A stretch of DNA of 64,000 nt, from the NCBI GenBank assembly GCA_040901495.1, contig JBBDYO010000074.1, forward strand, positions 1-64,000, read 5' to 3'. The translations under genes and the position numbers were made by a program. Below are positions 1-9,110 of this stretch, one piece after another. This DNA comes from VRUE01 sp040901495 (GTDB lineage: Bacteria > Actinomycetota > Thermoleophilia > Solirubrobacterales > 70-9). Under the pieces are notes generated by a model that saw nothing but the letters and a program-made list of their open reading frames with translations, did no database searches and had not been told where the DNA came from. The first letter of the stretch is position 1. Each line of letters opens with the position of its first letter.

Positions 1-575
<575 letters not shown>

Positions 576-585
576 CGTCTTCTCC

Positions 586-1887
586 TCACGCCACCGGTGT
601 CGGGCTTGGTTGGGCGATAGGGAGCCGGACCCAGAAGGTGCTGCCCTCCCCCTCGATCGAGGTAGCGCCGATCTCCCCGCCCATCACCCCGACCATACGG
701 CGAGCGATTGCAAGGCCGAGGCCGAAGCCCTCTTGCTTCCGAGACTCGGTGCGACGGTAGAAACGCTCAAAGACGCGCTCAATCTCCGCCTCGGGGATAC
801 CTGCTCCCGTATCGATCACCTCCAACACAACCTCCCTTTCGCCGTCGCGACGCCCGCGAACGGTAACGGCACCGGGCGGTGGCGTGTGCTTGAGGGCATT
901 GGTGAGCAGGCCGACCATCACCTGGCGCAGCAGCGTCGGGTCACCTTTGGCGGCGAGGTCAGGCTCGACCTCGACGTTCACTTTCATCCCCACCGGCACC
1001 TCAACCGTCTCGACCACATCGTGGATCGCGACCGGCACATCGACCACCTCTGTCTCGCCCACCCCCAGCGACTCGACCCGGGCCAGGGTCAGCAACGCCC
1101 GAGTCAGCCGGTTCATTCGCTCGGCGTCCTCGGCGAGCCGACCGAGGAAGTGGTCGAGGGCCTGAGGGTCGTCCTTGGCTCCCTCCTGAAGGACCTCGAT
1201 CGCACTGGAGATTCCGGCGAGTGGGTTGCGCAGCTCATGGGCGGCATTGGAGATGAAGTCGGCTTCGCCAAGCTCGCGGCGCATCTCATCCGTGCGATCG
1301 CGCGCGACCACCAGAACAGCGCGCTCGTCCGGCAGGGAACGAGCCGACATCGCGTAGGCGCGATCGCCGATCCGCAGTGCGGGATGGGCGGTAAAGCCGA
1401 GCTCGGCGGCGCGCTTCAGGTGGGGGAGCATCGCCTCTGGTGGCAAGCCGGCCGGATCGAGCAACCGCGCCGCGGCTCGATTGGAGAAGCGCAGCGGGCC
1501 ATCGTCGTCGACCACGATCACCGCGTCGGTGAGGCCGTCGAAGATCGCGTTCAGCTTGTTGCGGTCGGCGGTCAGGACGCCGAAGCTCTCTTTGAGAGAG
1601 GCCCGCATCGAATCAAGAGCGCGGGCGAGATCGCCGATCTCGTCGGGGCCGCGAGTCTCCAGCGGAGCATCGAAGGACCCATCGGCAAGTTCTTTCGCCG
1701 CGCGGGAGAGGCGCGTCACCCTGTGGGAGATGCCAACCGCGATCAGGAAGCCGACGAGGACGCCGAGGGCGGTCGCGGCAAGCACCGCCCGGGGCCGGTC
1801 ACCGAGGAGGTAGACGACACCGGCGGTGACGAAGGTAACCGCGGCGAAGGCGCCCACCAGCCAGAGACGGATTCCGATCCTTCGCAT
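586..1887 (-). CDS. Sensor histidine kinase (HAMP-PAS-HisKA-HATPase)
   Basis: 433 residues. Two membrane helices (about 8-28 and 34-53) are separated by only a few residues, so there is almost no extracytoplasmic sensor. A HAMP segment (about 54-105) and a PAS-like region (about 108-200) follow. The HisKA box carries H217 in HELRNP. The ATPase domain shows an N box (LLTNALKHTPP), G1 (DTGAGIP), an F box (FERFYR) and G2 (GFGLGLAI). All catalytic motifs are intact. The kinase presumably phosphorylates the regulator encoded 10 bases downstream. The missing external loop suggests it senses membrane state or a cytoplasmic signal through the PAS region; that is inference. The ATG at 1887 places the first helix correctly. 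Confidence 0.95.
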   Translation of the reverse strand: MRRIGIRLWLVGAFAAVTFVTAGVVYLLGDRPRAVLAATALGVLVGFLIAVGISHRVTRLSRAAKELADGSFDAPLETRGPDEIGDLARALDSMRASLKESFGVLTADRNKLNAIFDGLTDAVIVVDDDGPLRFSNRAAARLLDPAGLPPEAMLPHLKRAAELGFTAHPALRIGDRAYAMSARSLPDERAVLVVARDRTDEMRRELGEADFISNAAHELRNPLAGISSAIEVLQEGAKDDPQALDHFLGRLAEDAERMNRLTRALLTLARVESLGVGETEVVDVPVAIHDVVETVEVPVGMKVNVEVEPDLAAKGDPTLLRQVMVGLLTNALKHTPPPGAVTVRGRRDGEREVVLEVIDTGAGIPEAEIERVFERFYRRTESRKQEGFGLGLAIARRMVGVMGGEIGATSIEGEGSTFWVRLPIAQPSPTPVA

Positions 1888-1943
1888 GAAGGTTTACTAA
1901 CACAAAGGGTTGGGCGACGGGCGTCCGTGGGAGAATCGCTGGG

Positions 1944-2690
1944 ATGCGGACGTTGGTCTTCATACCGGCCTGGAACGAGGAGGCCTCGATCGCGGGAGTG
2001 ATCGAGGACGTACGAGGGCACCTGCCAGAGGCAGACATTCTGGTCATCGACGACGGCTCCACGGACGCGACCGCGGTGCGGAGCCGCGACACCGGGGCCA
2101 TCGTCGCCTCGCTTCCGTTCAACCAGGGCCTGGGGGCGGCGCTGCAGACGGGCTACCTATACGCGCTGCGCGACGGCTATGACTTCTGCGCTCACCTAGA
2201 CGCCGATGGGCAGCACCCGCCGGCGGAGGTGGTGCGGCTGCTGGATGAGGTGTACGCCGACCATGCCGACCTCGTGATCGGGTCGCGCTATCGAGACCGG
2301 GGCGGGAGCGATGACCCCGGCGATGGCCCTGAGAGCGAGGAGTACAAGCCGACGTTCTCACGCCGGATTGGCACCAGCGTCTTCAGGTTCTTCCTGACGC
2401 TGGCGACACGACAGCGGTTCACCGACACAACCAGCGGGATGCGAGCGGCGAACAGGAGCGCGATGGCCCTGTTCAGCGAGCGCTACTCGCCGGACTTCGC
2501 GGAGATCGAGTCGCTGCAGCTGGCGGTGCGCCAGGGACTGCGGGTCGAGGAGGTGCCGGTCCGGATGCTGGAGCGAGCCGGTGGCACCTCGTTCCTGACG
2601 CCGCTGCGCTCGGCGTTCTTCATCTTCAAGGGAGTGATCGTCTTGGTCGTCGGCCAGTTCCGTCCGCGGAAGGCAGGGCCCGAGCAGTGA
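1944..2690 (+). CDS. Family 2 glycosyltransferase (dolichol-phosphate-mannose-synthase-like)
   Basis: 248 residues with a GT-A fold. The N-terminal NEE motif (11-13), the nucleotide-binding IDDGSTD (35-41) and the metal-binding D86-A-D88 in LDADGQHPP match DPM1/GtrB-like enzymes that move a sugar from a nucleotide onto a lipid carrier. No long membrane helices follow the catalytic domain, so it is the short soluble type. It overlaps the DUF2304 gene by four bases, a pairing seen often in bacteria and suggestive of one envelope-glycan function. Donor and acceptor cannot be read from the sequence. The start ATG is preceded by GAGAAT seven bases upstream and no ribosome binding site. Confidence 0.9.
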   Translation: MRTLVFIPAWNEEASIAGVIEDVRGHLPEADILVIDDGSTDATAVRSRDTGAIVASLPFNQGLGAALQTGYLYALRDGYDFCAHLDADGQHPPAEVVRLLDEVYADHADLVIGSRYRDRGGSDDPGDGPESEEYKPTFSRRIGTSVFRFFLTLATRQRFTDTTSGMRAANRSAMALFSERYSPDFAEIESLQLAVRQGLRVEEVPVRMLERAGGTSFLTPLRSAFFIFKGVIVLVVGQFRPRKAGPEQ

Positions 2691-3154
2691 AGGCCTTGCT
2701 GGCGGCCGCGGAGGAGCCGACGGTCCACCTGACCTCGCAGACGCGGATCCTGGCGGCGGCGATCGCCATTGCGTTCATGCTGCTGATCCTCGACTTGATC
2801 CGCCGCGACCGGCTGCAGGAGCGCTACAGCGTCGTCTGGTTCCTCTTCGGGCTGGGGATGCTGGGCGGGGCGGCCTTCCCAGGCCTGCTCGAGTTCGTCG
2901 CCGACGCGATGGGAGTGCGCGACACAAACGTCGCCCTCTTCTCGATCGTCCTGCTCCTGCTGCTCGGCCTATCTCTCAACTTCAGCGTGATCATGTCCCG
3001 CCAAGCCGCTCAGATAACCCGCCTCGCTCAGGAGCGCGCTCTCCTGGAAGCCCAGGCGCAAGCGGCAGAGGGAAATGGCGCGGCGGCGGAAGACCGGAAC
3101 GAGGCGAACGCCGGCGCCGCCAAGCCCGACGGGCCTACGCGAAGAGAGCCCTGA
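2687..3154 (+). CDS. DUF2304 family membrane protein
   Basis: 155 residues, GTG start overlapping the preceding stop as GTGA, hence translationally coupled to the glycosyltransferase. Three hydrophobic helices (about 18-38, 47-65 and 83-105) enclose an RRDRLQERYSVVWF-type loop typical of DUF2304; a hydrophilic helix rich in Ala, Gln and Glu follows (about 105-135). Members are commonly encoded next to GT2 enzymes and may anchor or assist them, but no activity is established. The last 20 bases overlap the 3' end of holB, which is transcribed toward it. Confidence 0.85.
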   Translation: MKALLAAAEEPTVHLTSQTRILAAAIAIAFMLLILDLIRRDRLQERYSVVWFLFGLGMLGGAAFPGLLEFVADAMGVRDTNVALFSIVLLLLLGLSLNFSVIMSRQAAQITRLAQERALLEAQAQAAEGNGAAAEDRNEANAGAAKPDGPTRREP

Positions 3155-4313
3155 GGCGAAAGAAGAGGGCCTCGAGGGCGAGCTCCTCGGAGACGTTGAC
3201 GTCGAGGCGGCGGCGGGTGTCCTGCACCAGCTCGGCAGCGCGGCGGGCGTGAGCGAGGTCCAGGTGGGAGGCCTGGGCCTGAAGCTCGGCGAGGCGGTCG
3301 CGGTTGAAGACCACATCTGAGGCATCGCTGGCGGACGCGGTGAGATCGCGGAACCAGGCCGCGCAGAGGCTGAGGCCGAGATCGAGGATCTGGGTGCGGC
3401 GGCGGCGGCCGGCCCGCTTTGCCTCATCTGCGATGTCGCGGGCGGAGCGTTTGATTCCCGCGGCTTTCTCCCCCTCCAGGGCATCGCGGGTTTTCGACTC
3501 GGCGCTTTCGCCGGCCAACTCGGCGTTGCCGAGCAGCGCCAGCCAGGGGGCATATTGCTGTCCCGCGGCGCCGGGGGCCGCGGCGGGATCGTCCCGCGGC
3601 GGGTCCGCATCCAGCGCCGCGCGCGCCAACGCAAGCGACTCGGCCCGGAGCTGCCTGCCACGCTCGGTCAGGAGAAAGCGAGCGAGGTTGACGTTGCCCG
3701 CGGAGAGGCGAGCGGCAGCGGCGAGCTCATCCCCCGCCCCCTCTCCGGCGAGCGCGGCTTCGACAGCGTCGACGGGCAGAGGAGCGAACGCGACCAGCTG
3801 ACAGCGCGAGGAAATCGTCTCCAGCAGGGCGGCGGGCTCGGAGCTGATCAGGACCAGGTGGACGAACCCGGGCGGCTCCTCCAGCGTCTTGAGGAGGGCG
3901 TTCTGGCTCTCGTCGCGCATCGCCTCCGCAGCCTCGATCACGAAGACCCGCCTGCCACCCTCAAACGGGCGGTAGGTGGCGGTGCGGATCACCCGCTCAC
4001 GAATTTCGTCAACCATGTGCTGCGGGCCGCTGGGCGCAAGCCAAACGAGGTCGGGGTGAGGAGAGGGGTCGAGCAGAGCGCGGCGGCGGGCGTCCTCTTC
4101 TGCGGCAGCGGCGTCGACCGCGTTGGCCCCTGTTCCGGCGACACCAGCGGCAGCCGCAGCGAGGATCTCGGCCGCGAAGGCGCGGGCCGCCGCGCGCTTG
4201 CCGACGCCGCGTGGGCCATGGAAGAGGTAGGCGTGGCTGGGCCCGGAGGAAAGAGCGGCGGAGAGCGCCAGGCGAGCGCCGGGCTGGTGCTCGGTCACCG
4301 CCTCAATGCTCAT
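3135..4313 (-). CDS. holB: DNA polymerase III delta-prime subunit
   Basis: 392 residues. The AAA+ core has a Walker A motif (GPRGVGKR, near residue 32), a Walker B-like region (FVIEAAEAM), sensor 1 in the form ISSRCQ, and LLKTLEEPP, which is highly characteristic of delta-prime and DnaX. It is a subunit of the clamp loader that places the beta clamp on primed DNA. An Ala- and Asp-rich insert (about 53-80) sits where many homologues carry a zinc module, and no cysteine cluster is present. It lies downstream of tmk and topA on the same strand, a replication/nucleotide block; tmk-holB adjacency is widespread in bacteria. Confidence 0.93.
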   Translation of the reverse strand: MSIEAVTEHQPGARLALSAALSSGPSHAYLFHGPRGVGKRAAARAFAAEILAAAAAGVAGTGANAVDAAAAEEDARRRALLDPSPHPDLVWLAPSGPQHMVDEIRERVIRTATYRPFEGGRRVFVIEAAEAMRDESQNALLKTLEEPPGFVHLVLISSEPAALLETISSRCQLVAFAPLPVDAVEAALAGEGAGDELAAAARLSAGNVNLARFLLTERGRQLRAESLALARAALDADPPRDDPAAAPGAAGQQYAPWLALLGNAELAGESAESKTRDALEGEKAAGIKRSARDIADEAKRAGRRRRTQILDLGLSLCAAWFRDLTASASDASDVVFNRDRLAELQAQASHLDLAHARRAAELVQDTRRRLDVNVSEELALEALFFRLRALFA

Positions 4314-4389
4314 TGCGGCCCTTGCGGGGCGACTTTGTTATCGAAATGGAATACAAACTCGACCCGCCGAGCTCCTTTGCCCCGTCGCG

Positions 4390-4980
4390 TCATTGTGAGT
4401 GGCTCCGGACGACCTCCATCACCCGCTTGTGGACCTCCTCGACCGTGCCGGAGGCGTCGACGACGACGACCCGGTCGGAGGCGATCTGGGCGATCTCCTT
4501 GTAGGCCTCGGCGACCGCGCGCTGCAGCTCGAGACCCTCGGACTCGAAGCGATCCTCGCCCTCGGCGCGGCCGAGGCCGACCTCGGGATCGACCCACAGC
4601 AGCACGGTCAGGTCAGGCCAGAGGCCGTCGATCACGGTGTCGGTGAGCGAGAGCACGTGGCTGGTCCCCAAGCCCCTGGCGCCCCCTTGGTAAGCGATGC
4701 TGGAATCGGCGAAGCGGTCGGCGACGATGTCGGCGCCAGCCTCGACCGCCGGACGAATCACGCGGCTGACCAGGTCGGCGCGGGCAGCGGAGAAGAGCAG
4801 CAGCTCGGCAAACGGGTCGATGTCGAGGGCAGGGTCGGCAAGGAGCTCACGGACCCGCTCGGCCGCATCGGTGCCGCCGGGCTCACGGATCATCAGGGTG
4901 TCTGGGCCGAGCGCTTCGGCCAGCAGCCGCGCCTGGGTGCTCTTGCCTGAGCCGTCGATTCCCTCCAAGGAGACAAACAA
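4390..4980 (-). CDS. tmk: Thymidylate kinase (dTMP kinase)
   Basis: 196 residues. Phosphorylates dTMP to dTDP with ATP. The P-loop GIDGSGKST spans residues 7-15; the DRF motif (ADRFADSSIAYQG) binds dTMP, and a short LID (GRAEGEDRF) follows. The start is a TTG at 4980, 12 bases after the topA stop. No ATG or GTG in that gap would keep the P-loop at its usual distance from the N-terminus, so TTG is preferred. Between this gene and holB are 76 untranslated bases. It supplies dTTP together with the thymidylate-synthase-like gene far downstream in the window. Confidence 0.94.
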   Translation of the reverse strand: MFVSLEGIDGSGKSTQARLLAEALGPDTLMIREPGGTDAAERVRELLADPALDIDPFAELLLFSAARADLVSRVIRPAVEAGADIVADRFADSSIAYQGGARGLGTSHVLSLTDTVIDGLWPDLTVLLWVDPEVGLGRAEGEDRFESEGLELQRAVAEAYKEIAQIASDRVVVVDASGTVEEVHKRVMEVVRSHSQ

Positions 4981-4992
4981 CGCCGCGGGGCC

Positions 4993-7272
4993 TCAGCCTT
5001 TGGCTGCCGCTTTGGCGCGTTTGCGCCGCCGGGTACCGGTGTCGGCTTTGCTTGCGCCTTTCCCTTTCCCGTTCTTGGCGGCGGGCTCGCCATCCTGGGA
5101 GCCGTCGGGCGGCGCCTTCTTCGCCATTGCCTCTTTCGCGGCTTTGGCCGCTTCGCGCTCGGCGCGGCGTTTCTTCATCTCCTGCATCGACTCGCAGTCG
5201 TCGTTGAGGCAGAGGTTCCAGGGGCGCCCGCGGAACGGCTGGACTTTGAGGCGCGGGGTCCGCTCACAGACCGAGCAGCGCTCTTCAAGCCTGAAGACGT
5301 CGCCACGCTGGGGGAGCGGGAAAGTCTGGTCGCAAGAGTTGGGGTCGTCGAGGGTCCAGCCGCTGCACCCGACGAAGCGTTTGCCCGATTTTTTCGCGCG
5401 GATGATCCGCAGCATGTGAGGGGATCCGTCCTCCTTGGTACGACCGGCTTCTTCGCATACCTTGCAGGGGCCGAGGATGCGATCCTCGTCCATTCCCTTC
5501 CAGACGACTTTGGCCAGGTCCTCGCGGCTCTCGTCGATTTCCCCCCAGGTCTTGTGCAGAAGGTCGCGACTCTCACCGACGACATCGCCCTTGGTCATCT
5601 CGCCGGCGGCGATCCTGTCCATCTCCCCCTCGAGCTGCGCGGTCATCTCAGGGGTGGCCATCCGCGGCACGAATTTCTTGAAGGCCTCATACATCGCGAT
5701 CCCCGTCTCCGAGGGGACCGGGGGATTGCTGTAGAGGTAGCCGCGGTCGAAGAGCTTCTTGATGATCTCGGCGCGGGTCGCTTTGGTGCCGAGGCCGCGC
5801 TCCTCCATCATCTCGACGAGTTTCGCCTGCGAGATGCGCGACGGCGGCTGCGTCTCCTTGTCGACGATCCAGGGCTCGCCGTCGAGCGCGAGCGTCTGCC
5901 CCTCCTCGAGTTTCGGGATCTCCTCGTCGGCGGAGCGAGCGTAGGTGTAGATGCCGGCAAAGCCGGGGTCGACGACAACCGAGCCGCGCACGAAGTAGGT
6001 CTCCGAGCCGGCCTCAATGTCGGCGCGGGTCGACTCGCTGATCATCGGCGGGCTGAAGGTGGCGAGGAAGCGGCGCACGACGAGTTCGTAGACGCGCTTC
6101 TTCGGACCCTCGAGGGCCCCGGGGTGGATCGCCTGGGTCGGGTAGATCGGCGGGTGGTCGGTCGTCTCTTTTTTGCCGCGCGTCGGGGTCAGCTCGCCGT
6201 CGAGCAGACCCGAGGCGGCCGAGAACTCCCTGACCTGGACCAGCGAGCTGACCAGCTCGCGGAGCGGAAGCGAGGACGGGTAAACGGTGTTGTCGGTGCG
6301 CGGGTAGGAGATGAAGCCGTCCATATATAGGTCCTCGGCGACCCGCATCGCGCTGGAGGGAGTGAGACCGAGCCGGCTCGAGGCGTCGGTCGTGAAGGCG
6401 GTCGTGTTGTAGGGGGTCGGCGGCTTGCGCGTGTTCTTTCGCGCGGTCACGGCCTTGACCGTGCCAGGGCTCGAGGTGCCCGTCAGCGCCGCGTCGGCCT
6501 CGGAGCGCTCCCAGAATTTGTCGGTCTCGTGGTGGGTCTCGAAGCTGCCATCGGGGTGCTCGAACTTGGCGAACAGCTCCCAGAACGGTTTCGCGACGTG
6601 GGCGCGGCGCTCCATCTCGCGCTCGACGACCAGCCCAAGCGTCGGGCTCTGGACGCGGCCGACCGAGAGGAAGTTGGAGCCGAAGCGGCGGGTCGCGAGG
6701 GAGACCGCGCGGGTCAGGGTCGCGCCCCAGAGCAGGTCGATGTCCTGGCGGGCGGCCCCGGCGTTGGCGAGCGGGTAGGAGAGCTCGTCGAGGTTGGAGA
6801 AGGCGCGCTCGATCTCTTCCTTGGTGAGGGCCGAGTAGCGAGCCCGCTTGATCGTCAGGCTGCCGTTCGCGGCGTCCTCGCGCGAGCCGAGCTTCGGGTT
6901 CGCCTCAAGCATCTCCTCCAGCGCCTCGAGGCCGATCAGCTCACCCTCGCGGTCGAAGTCGGTGGCGATCACGAGCTCGTCCGCCCCTTTGGCCATTTTG
7001 CGGATCGCTTTGACGACGTTTTTGTCGGTCGGTTCCTTGATCAGCTTGGCGTCGATCAGGTCGTGCAGGTCGGTCTTCTGCCAGTTCGAGTAGCCCTCGG
7101 GGAAGGCGGGGCCGAGCACGTGGCCCTTGAGGCCGATGGCCATGTGGTCCCCGTCTGAGTCCTTCCAGGTGTAGTAGGGGACTTTGTAAGTTTTGTCGCT
7201 GGCCGGGTGATTGCCGAGGATCTCGGCAATCTTCTTGGCGCTGTTGTTCTTCTCGGTGACGATCAACCTCAT
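4993..7272 (-). CDS. topA: DNA topoisomerase I, archaeal-type
   Basis: 759 residues from the ATG at 7272; reading further upstream would add 48 residues without family resemblance. It is a type IA topoisomerase that relaxes negatively supercoiled DNA. It has an N-terminal Toprim domain (TEKNNSAKKIAEILG start; acidic motif DFDREGELIG), the core with active-site Tyr323 in ISYPRTDN, two or more C-terminal zinc-binding Cys groups (CKVC...CSGW...CDQ, then CSVC...CLNDDC), and a Lys/Ala-rich tail. DREGELIG and SYPRTDN are the forms usual in archaeal TopA; typical bacterial TopA has DREGEAI and a YMRTDS-type site. Separated from tmk by 12 bases, probably co-transcribed. A -10-like TACCCT lies nine bases before the ATG. 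Confidence 0.93.
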   Translation of the reverse strand: MRLIVTEKNNSAKKIAEILGNHPASDKTYKVPYYTWKDSDGDHMAIGLKGHVLGPAFPEGYSNWQKTDLHDLIDAKLIKEPTDKNVVKAIRKMAKGADELVIATDFDREGELIGLEALEEMLEANPKLGSREDAANGSLTIKRARYSALTKEEIERAFSNLDELSYPLANAGAARQDIDLLWGATLTRAVSLATRRFGSNFLSVGRVQSPTLGLVVEREMERRAHVAKPFWELFAKFEHPDGSFETHHETDKFWERSEADAALTGTSSPGTVKAVTARKNTRKPPTPYNTTAFTTDASSRLGLTPSSAMRVAEDLYMDGFISYPRTDNTVYPSSLPLRELVSSLVQVREFSAASGLLDGELTPTRGKKETTDHPPIYPTQAIHPGALEGPKKRVYELVVRRFLATFSPPMISESTRADIEAGSETYFVRGSVVVDPGFAGIYTYARSADEEIPKLEEGQTLALDGEPWIVDKETQPPSRISQAKLVEMMEERGLGTKATRAEIIKKLFDRGYLYSNPPVPSETGIAMYEAFKKFVPRMATPEMTAQLEGEMDRIAAGEMTKGDVVGESRDLLHKTWGEIDESREDLAKVVWKGMDEDRILGPCKVCEEAGRTKEDGSPHMLRIIRAKKSGKRFVGCSGWTLDDPNSCDQTFPLPQRGDVFRLEERCSVCERTPRLKVQPFRGRPWNLCLNDDCESMQEMKKRRAEREAAKAAKEAMAKKAPPDGSQDGEPAAKNGKGKGASKADTGTRRRKRAKAAAKG

Positions 7273-7281
7273 GGGGCGGCG

Positions 7282-7287
7282 AGGGTA
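7282..7287 (-). promoter_or_regulatory. -10 element of topA
   Basis: TACCCT read on the minus strand, nine bases upstream of the topA ATG. This would give a leader of only about two bases. No clear -35 box is seen. Confidence 0.45.
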
Positions 7288-7390
7288 GCAGGGGCGTTCG
7301 GCGGCCCCCTCTTGATCGTCGATGGGCCGATAAGTCCAACCGGGCTGGACATTTCGGCCCATCGGCCGGCTCAGGGGGAAGAAATCTCCA

Positions 7391-7396
7391 TAGGAT
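7391..7396 (+). promoter_or_regulatory. -10 element of the epimerase gene
   Basis: TAGGAT, ten bases before the ATG at 7407, in the divergent interval shared with topA. No ribosome binding site is visible, consistent with a very short leader. Confidence 0.45.
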
Positions 7397-7406
7397 CGGC
7401 GCGCTG

Positions 7407-8339
7407 ATGAGAGCACTGGTCACAGGCGGAGCGGGGTTCATCGGGTCGAATCTGGTCGACGCGCTGCTGGCTCGCGGCGACGAGGTGGCCGTCGTCGACG
7501 ACCTCTCGACGGGCCGGCGGGAGAACCTCGACGGCGCGCTTGCGGCGGGGGCGGAGCTGGCCGAGCTGGACATCCGCGAGGCAGCGGCCCTGGCCGAGGC
7601 GACCGCCCAGGCACGGCCCGAAGTCATCTTCCACCTGGCGGCGCAGATCGACGTTCGCAAGTCGATCGCCGACCCCGCCTTCGATGCCGCGATCAACGTC
7701 GGCGGCACGGCGAACGTGCTCGAGGCTGCCCGGAAGGCAGGCGTAGGACGGGTCGTCTTCACCTCTACCGGCGGCGCGATCTACGGAGAGGGTGCCGACA
7801 AGGAGCTGCCGTTGAGCGAGGGGGCGGCGGTCGAACCGCTCTCCCCCTACGGTCAGAGCAAGTTCGCGGCGGAGGGGTACCTGGCGCTGTATGAACGGCT
7901 CTATGGGCTGTCGACCGTGAGCCTGCGACTCGGCAACGTCTACGGGCCCCGCCAGGACCCGCTCGGCGAGGCGGGGGTGATCGCGATCTTCTGCGGCCGG
8001 CTGCGCGGCGGGGAGAGGCCGACCGTGTTTGGCGACGGCAAGCAGACCCGCGACTACATATATGTGGGGGATGTGGTCGCCGCCGAGCTGGCCGCCGCGG
8101 GATCCGGGGCGACCGGGCCGGTCAACATCGGCACCGGGATAGAGACCGACGTGCTGGAGCTGGCGCGGCTGCTGGGGGAGCTGGGAGAAGCCGAGGGCTT
8201 CGAGCCGGAGCTCGCCCCCGCCCGGGTCGGTGAGGTACAGGCGATCTCAATCGATCCCGCGCGGGCGGAGCGCGAGTTGGGCTGGCGCGCGGAGACCGCC
8301 CTCGAAGAGGGCCTTCGCCTGACTCTCGCCTCCCTCTAA
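7407..8339 (+). CDS. NAD-dependent sugar-nucleotide epimerase/dehydratase (GalE-like)
   Basis: 310 residues; extended short-chain dehydrogenase. The NAD-binding GGAGFIG is at 7-13, the catalytic S/T is at 119-120, and the Y148-x3-K152 pair lies in SPYGQSK. The context resembles UDP-glucose 4-epimerases and related UDP-sugar epimerases. It acts on nucleotide sugars for envelope polysaccharide; the exact sugar is uncertain. It is transcribed away from topA and followed after nine bases by the siroheme-type dehydrogenase gene, whose own -10 overlaps this gene's TAA stop. No metabolic link between the two is obvious. Confidence 0.88.
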   Translation: MRALVTGGAGFIGSNLVDALLARGDEVAVVDDLSTGRRENLDGALAAGAELAELDIREAAALAEATAQARPEVIFHLAAQIDVRKSIADPAFDAAINVGGTANVLEAARKAGVGRVVFTSTGGAIYGEGADKELPLSEGAAVEPLSPYGQSKFAAEGYLALYERLYGLSTVSLRLGNVYGPRQDPLGEAGVIAIFCGRLRGGERPTVFGDGKQTRDYIYVGDVVAAELAAAGSGATGPVNIGTGIETDVLELARLLGELGEAEGFEPELAPARVGEVQAISIDPARAERELGWRAETALEEGLRLTLASL

Positions 8340-8342
8340 CCT
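8337..8342 (+). promoter_or_regulatory. -10 element overlapping the epimerase stop codon
   Basis: TAACCT. Its first three bases are the TAA stop of the preceding gene. It ends six bases before the ATG at 8349, the spacing expected for a leaderless transcript. Confidence 0.55.
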
Positions 8343-8348
8343 TTCCCT

Positions 8349-9095
8349 ATGCCCGCCCAGGCCTATGCCGGCAAGGAGTGCGTCTGCCAGCTCCGCAAGG
8401 GGATCTGCGACCAGTCGTGCGTGCGCGACATGCTCGAGACCCCCTTCTACATCGCCTGTCTGAAGCTGAAGGGGCGGCGCTGCCTGGTGGTCGGCGGGGG
8501 CGACATCGGCTTGGAGAAGGTCGAGGGCTTGCTCGCCTGCGACGCCGACGTGACGCTGATCGCCCCGGTCGCCCACCCCGAGCTGGAGACGCTGGCGGCG
8601 GAGGGGTCGATCGAGTGGGAGAAGCGGCCGTATGCCGGGGCGGCCGACCTGGAAGGCGTCTTCATGGTGATCGCCGCGACCGATGACAGCGAGGTCAACA
8701 TCGGCGTCTACGACGATGCCGAGCAGCGAGCGATGCTGGTCAACGTCGTCGACGTCCCCCCGCTCTGCAACTTCATCCTGCCGGCGATCATCCGCACCGG
8801 GCCGCTGGCGATCGCGGTCTCGACCGCCGGGGCCTCCCCCGCCCTCGCGAAGCGGATGAAGCGAGAGATATCGGAGCTGTTCGGCGAGGAGTACGCAAGG
8901 CTCGCGGTGGTGCTGAACGATGCTCGTGGCTGGGCCAAGGGCACGCTGCCGACCTACCAAGACCGCAAGGAGTTCTTCGAGGGGATCGTCAACGGGGACC
9001 CAGACCCGGTCGAGCTGATTCGCGAGGATCGCGAGACCGAGCTGCTGGCGCTGATAGAGGCCGCCAAAGAGCGGGCCGCGTCAGCCCTGGCCTGA
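8349..9095 (+). CDS. Precorrin-2 dehydrogenase-like protein (siroheme synthase N-terminal family) with Cys-rich N-terminus
   Basis: 248 residues. From about residue 36 the protein matches CysG-N/Met8 enzymes: a Rossmann start (CLVVGGGDIGLEKVEGLL), the strand-loop VIAATDD, and NVVDVPPLCNFILPAIIRTGPLAIAVSTAGASPALA. These enzymes oxidise precorrin-2 to sirohydrochlorin and may also insert iron. The first 28 residues carry C11, C13, C20 and C24 (CxC-x6-CxxxC), which is not part of the standard domain and could bind a metal or an Fe-S cluster. An in-frame ATG at 8430 would remove them, but the promoter spacing supports the start at 8349. No uroporphyrinogen methyltransferase domain is fused. Confidence 0.85.
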   Translation: MPAQAYAGKECVCQLRKGICDQSCVRDMLETPFYIACLKLKGRRCLVVGGGDIGLEKVEGLLACDADVTLIAPVAHPELETLAAEGSIEWEKRPYAGAADLEGVFMVIAATDDSEVNIGVYDDAEQRAMLVNVVDVPPLCNFILPAIIRTGPLAIAVSTAGASPALAKRMKREISELFGEEYARLAVVLNDARGWAKGTLPTYQDRKEFFEGIVNGDPDPVELIREDRETELLALIEAAKERAASALA

Positions 9096-9110
9096 GCTCA
9101 AGCCTCAGGC
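9090..9110. terminator. Hairpin between convergent genes
   Basis: GCCTGAG and CTCAGGC arms (7 bp) with a seven-base loop span the stops of the two convergent genes. No T run follows, so intrinsic termination is uncertain. Confidence 0.4.

Noticed and set aside
610..2001. Long open frame on the plus strand over the histidine kinase gene
   Set aside because: It is a mirror frame in GC-rich DNA; the minus-strand product has all kinase motifs while this one has no domain.
5416..6330. 304-residue frame antisense to topA
   Set aside because: Low-complexity Arg/Leu/Asp composition, no motif, fully inside the well-supported topA gene.
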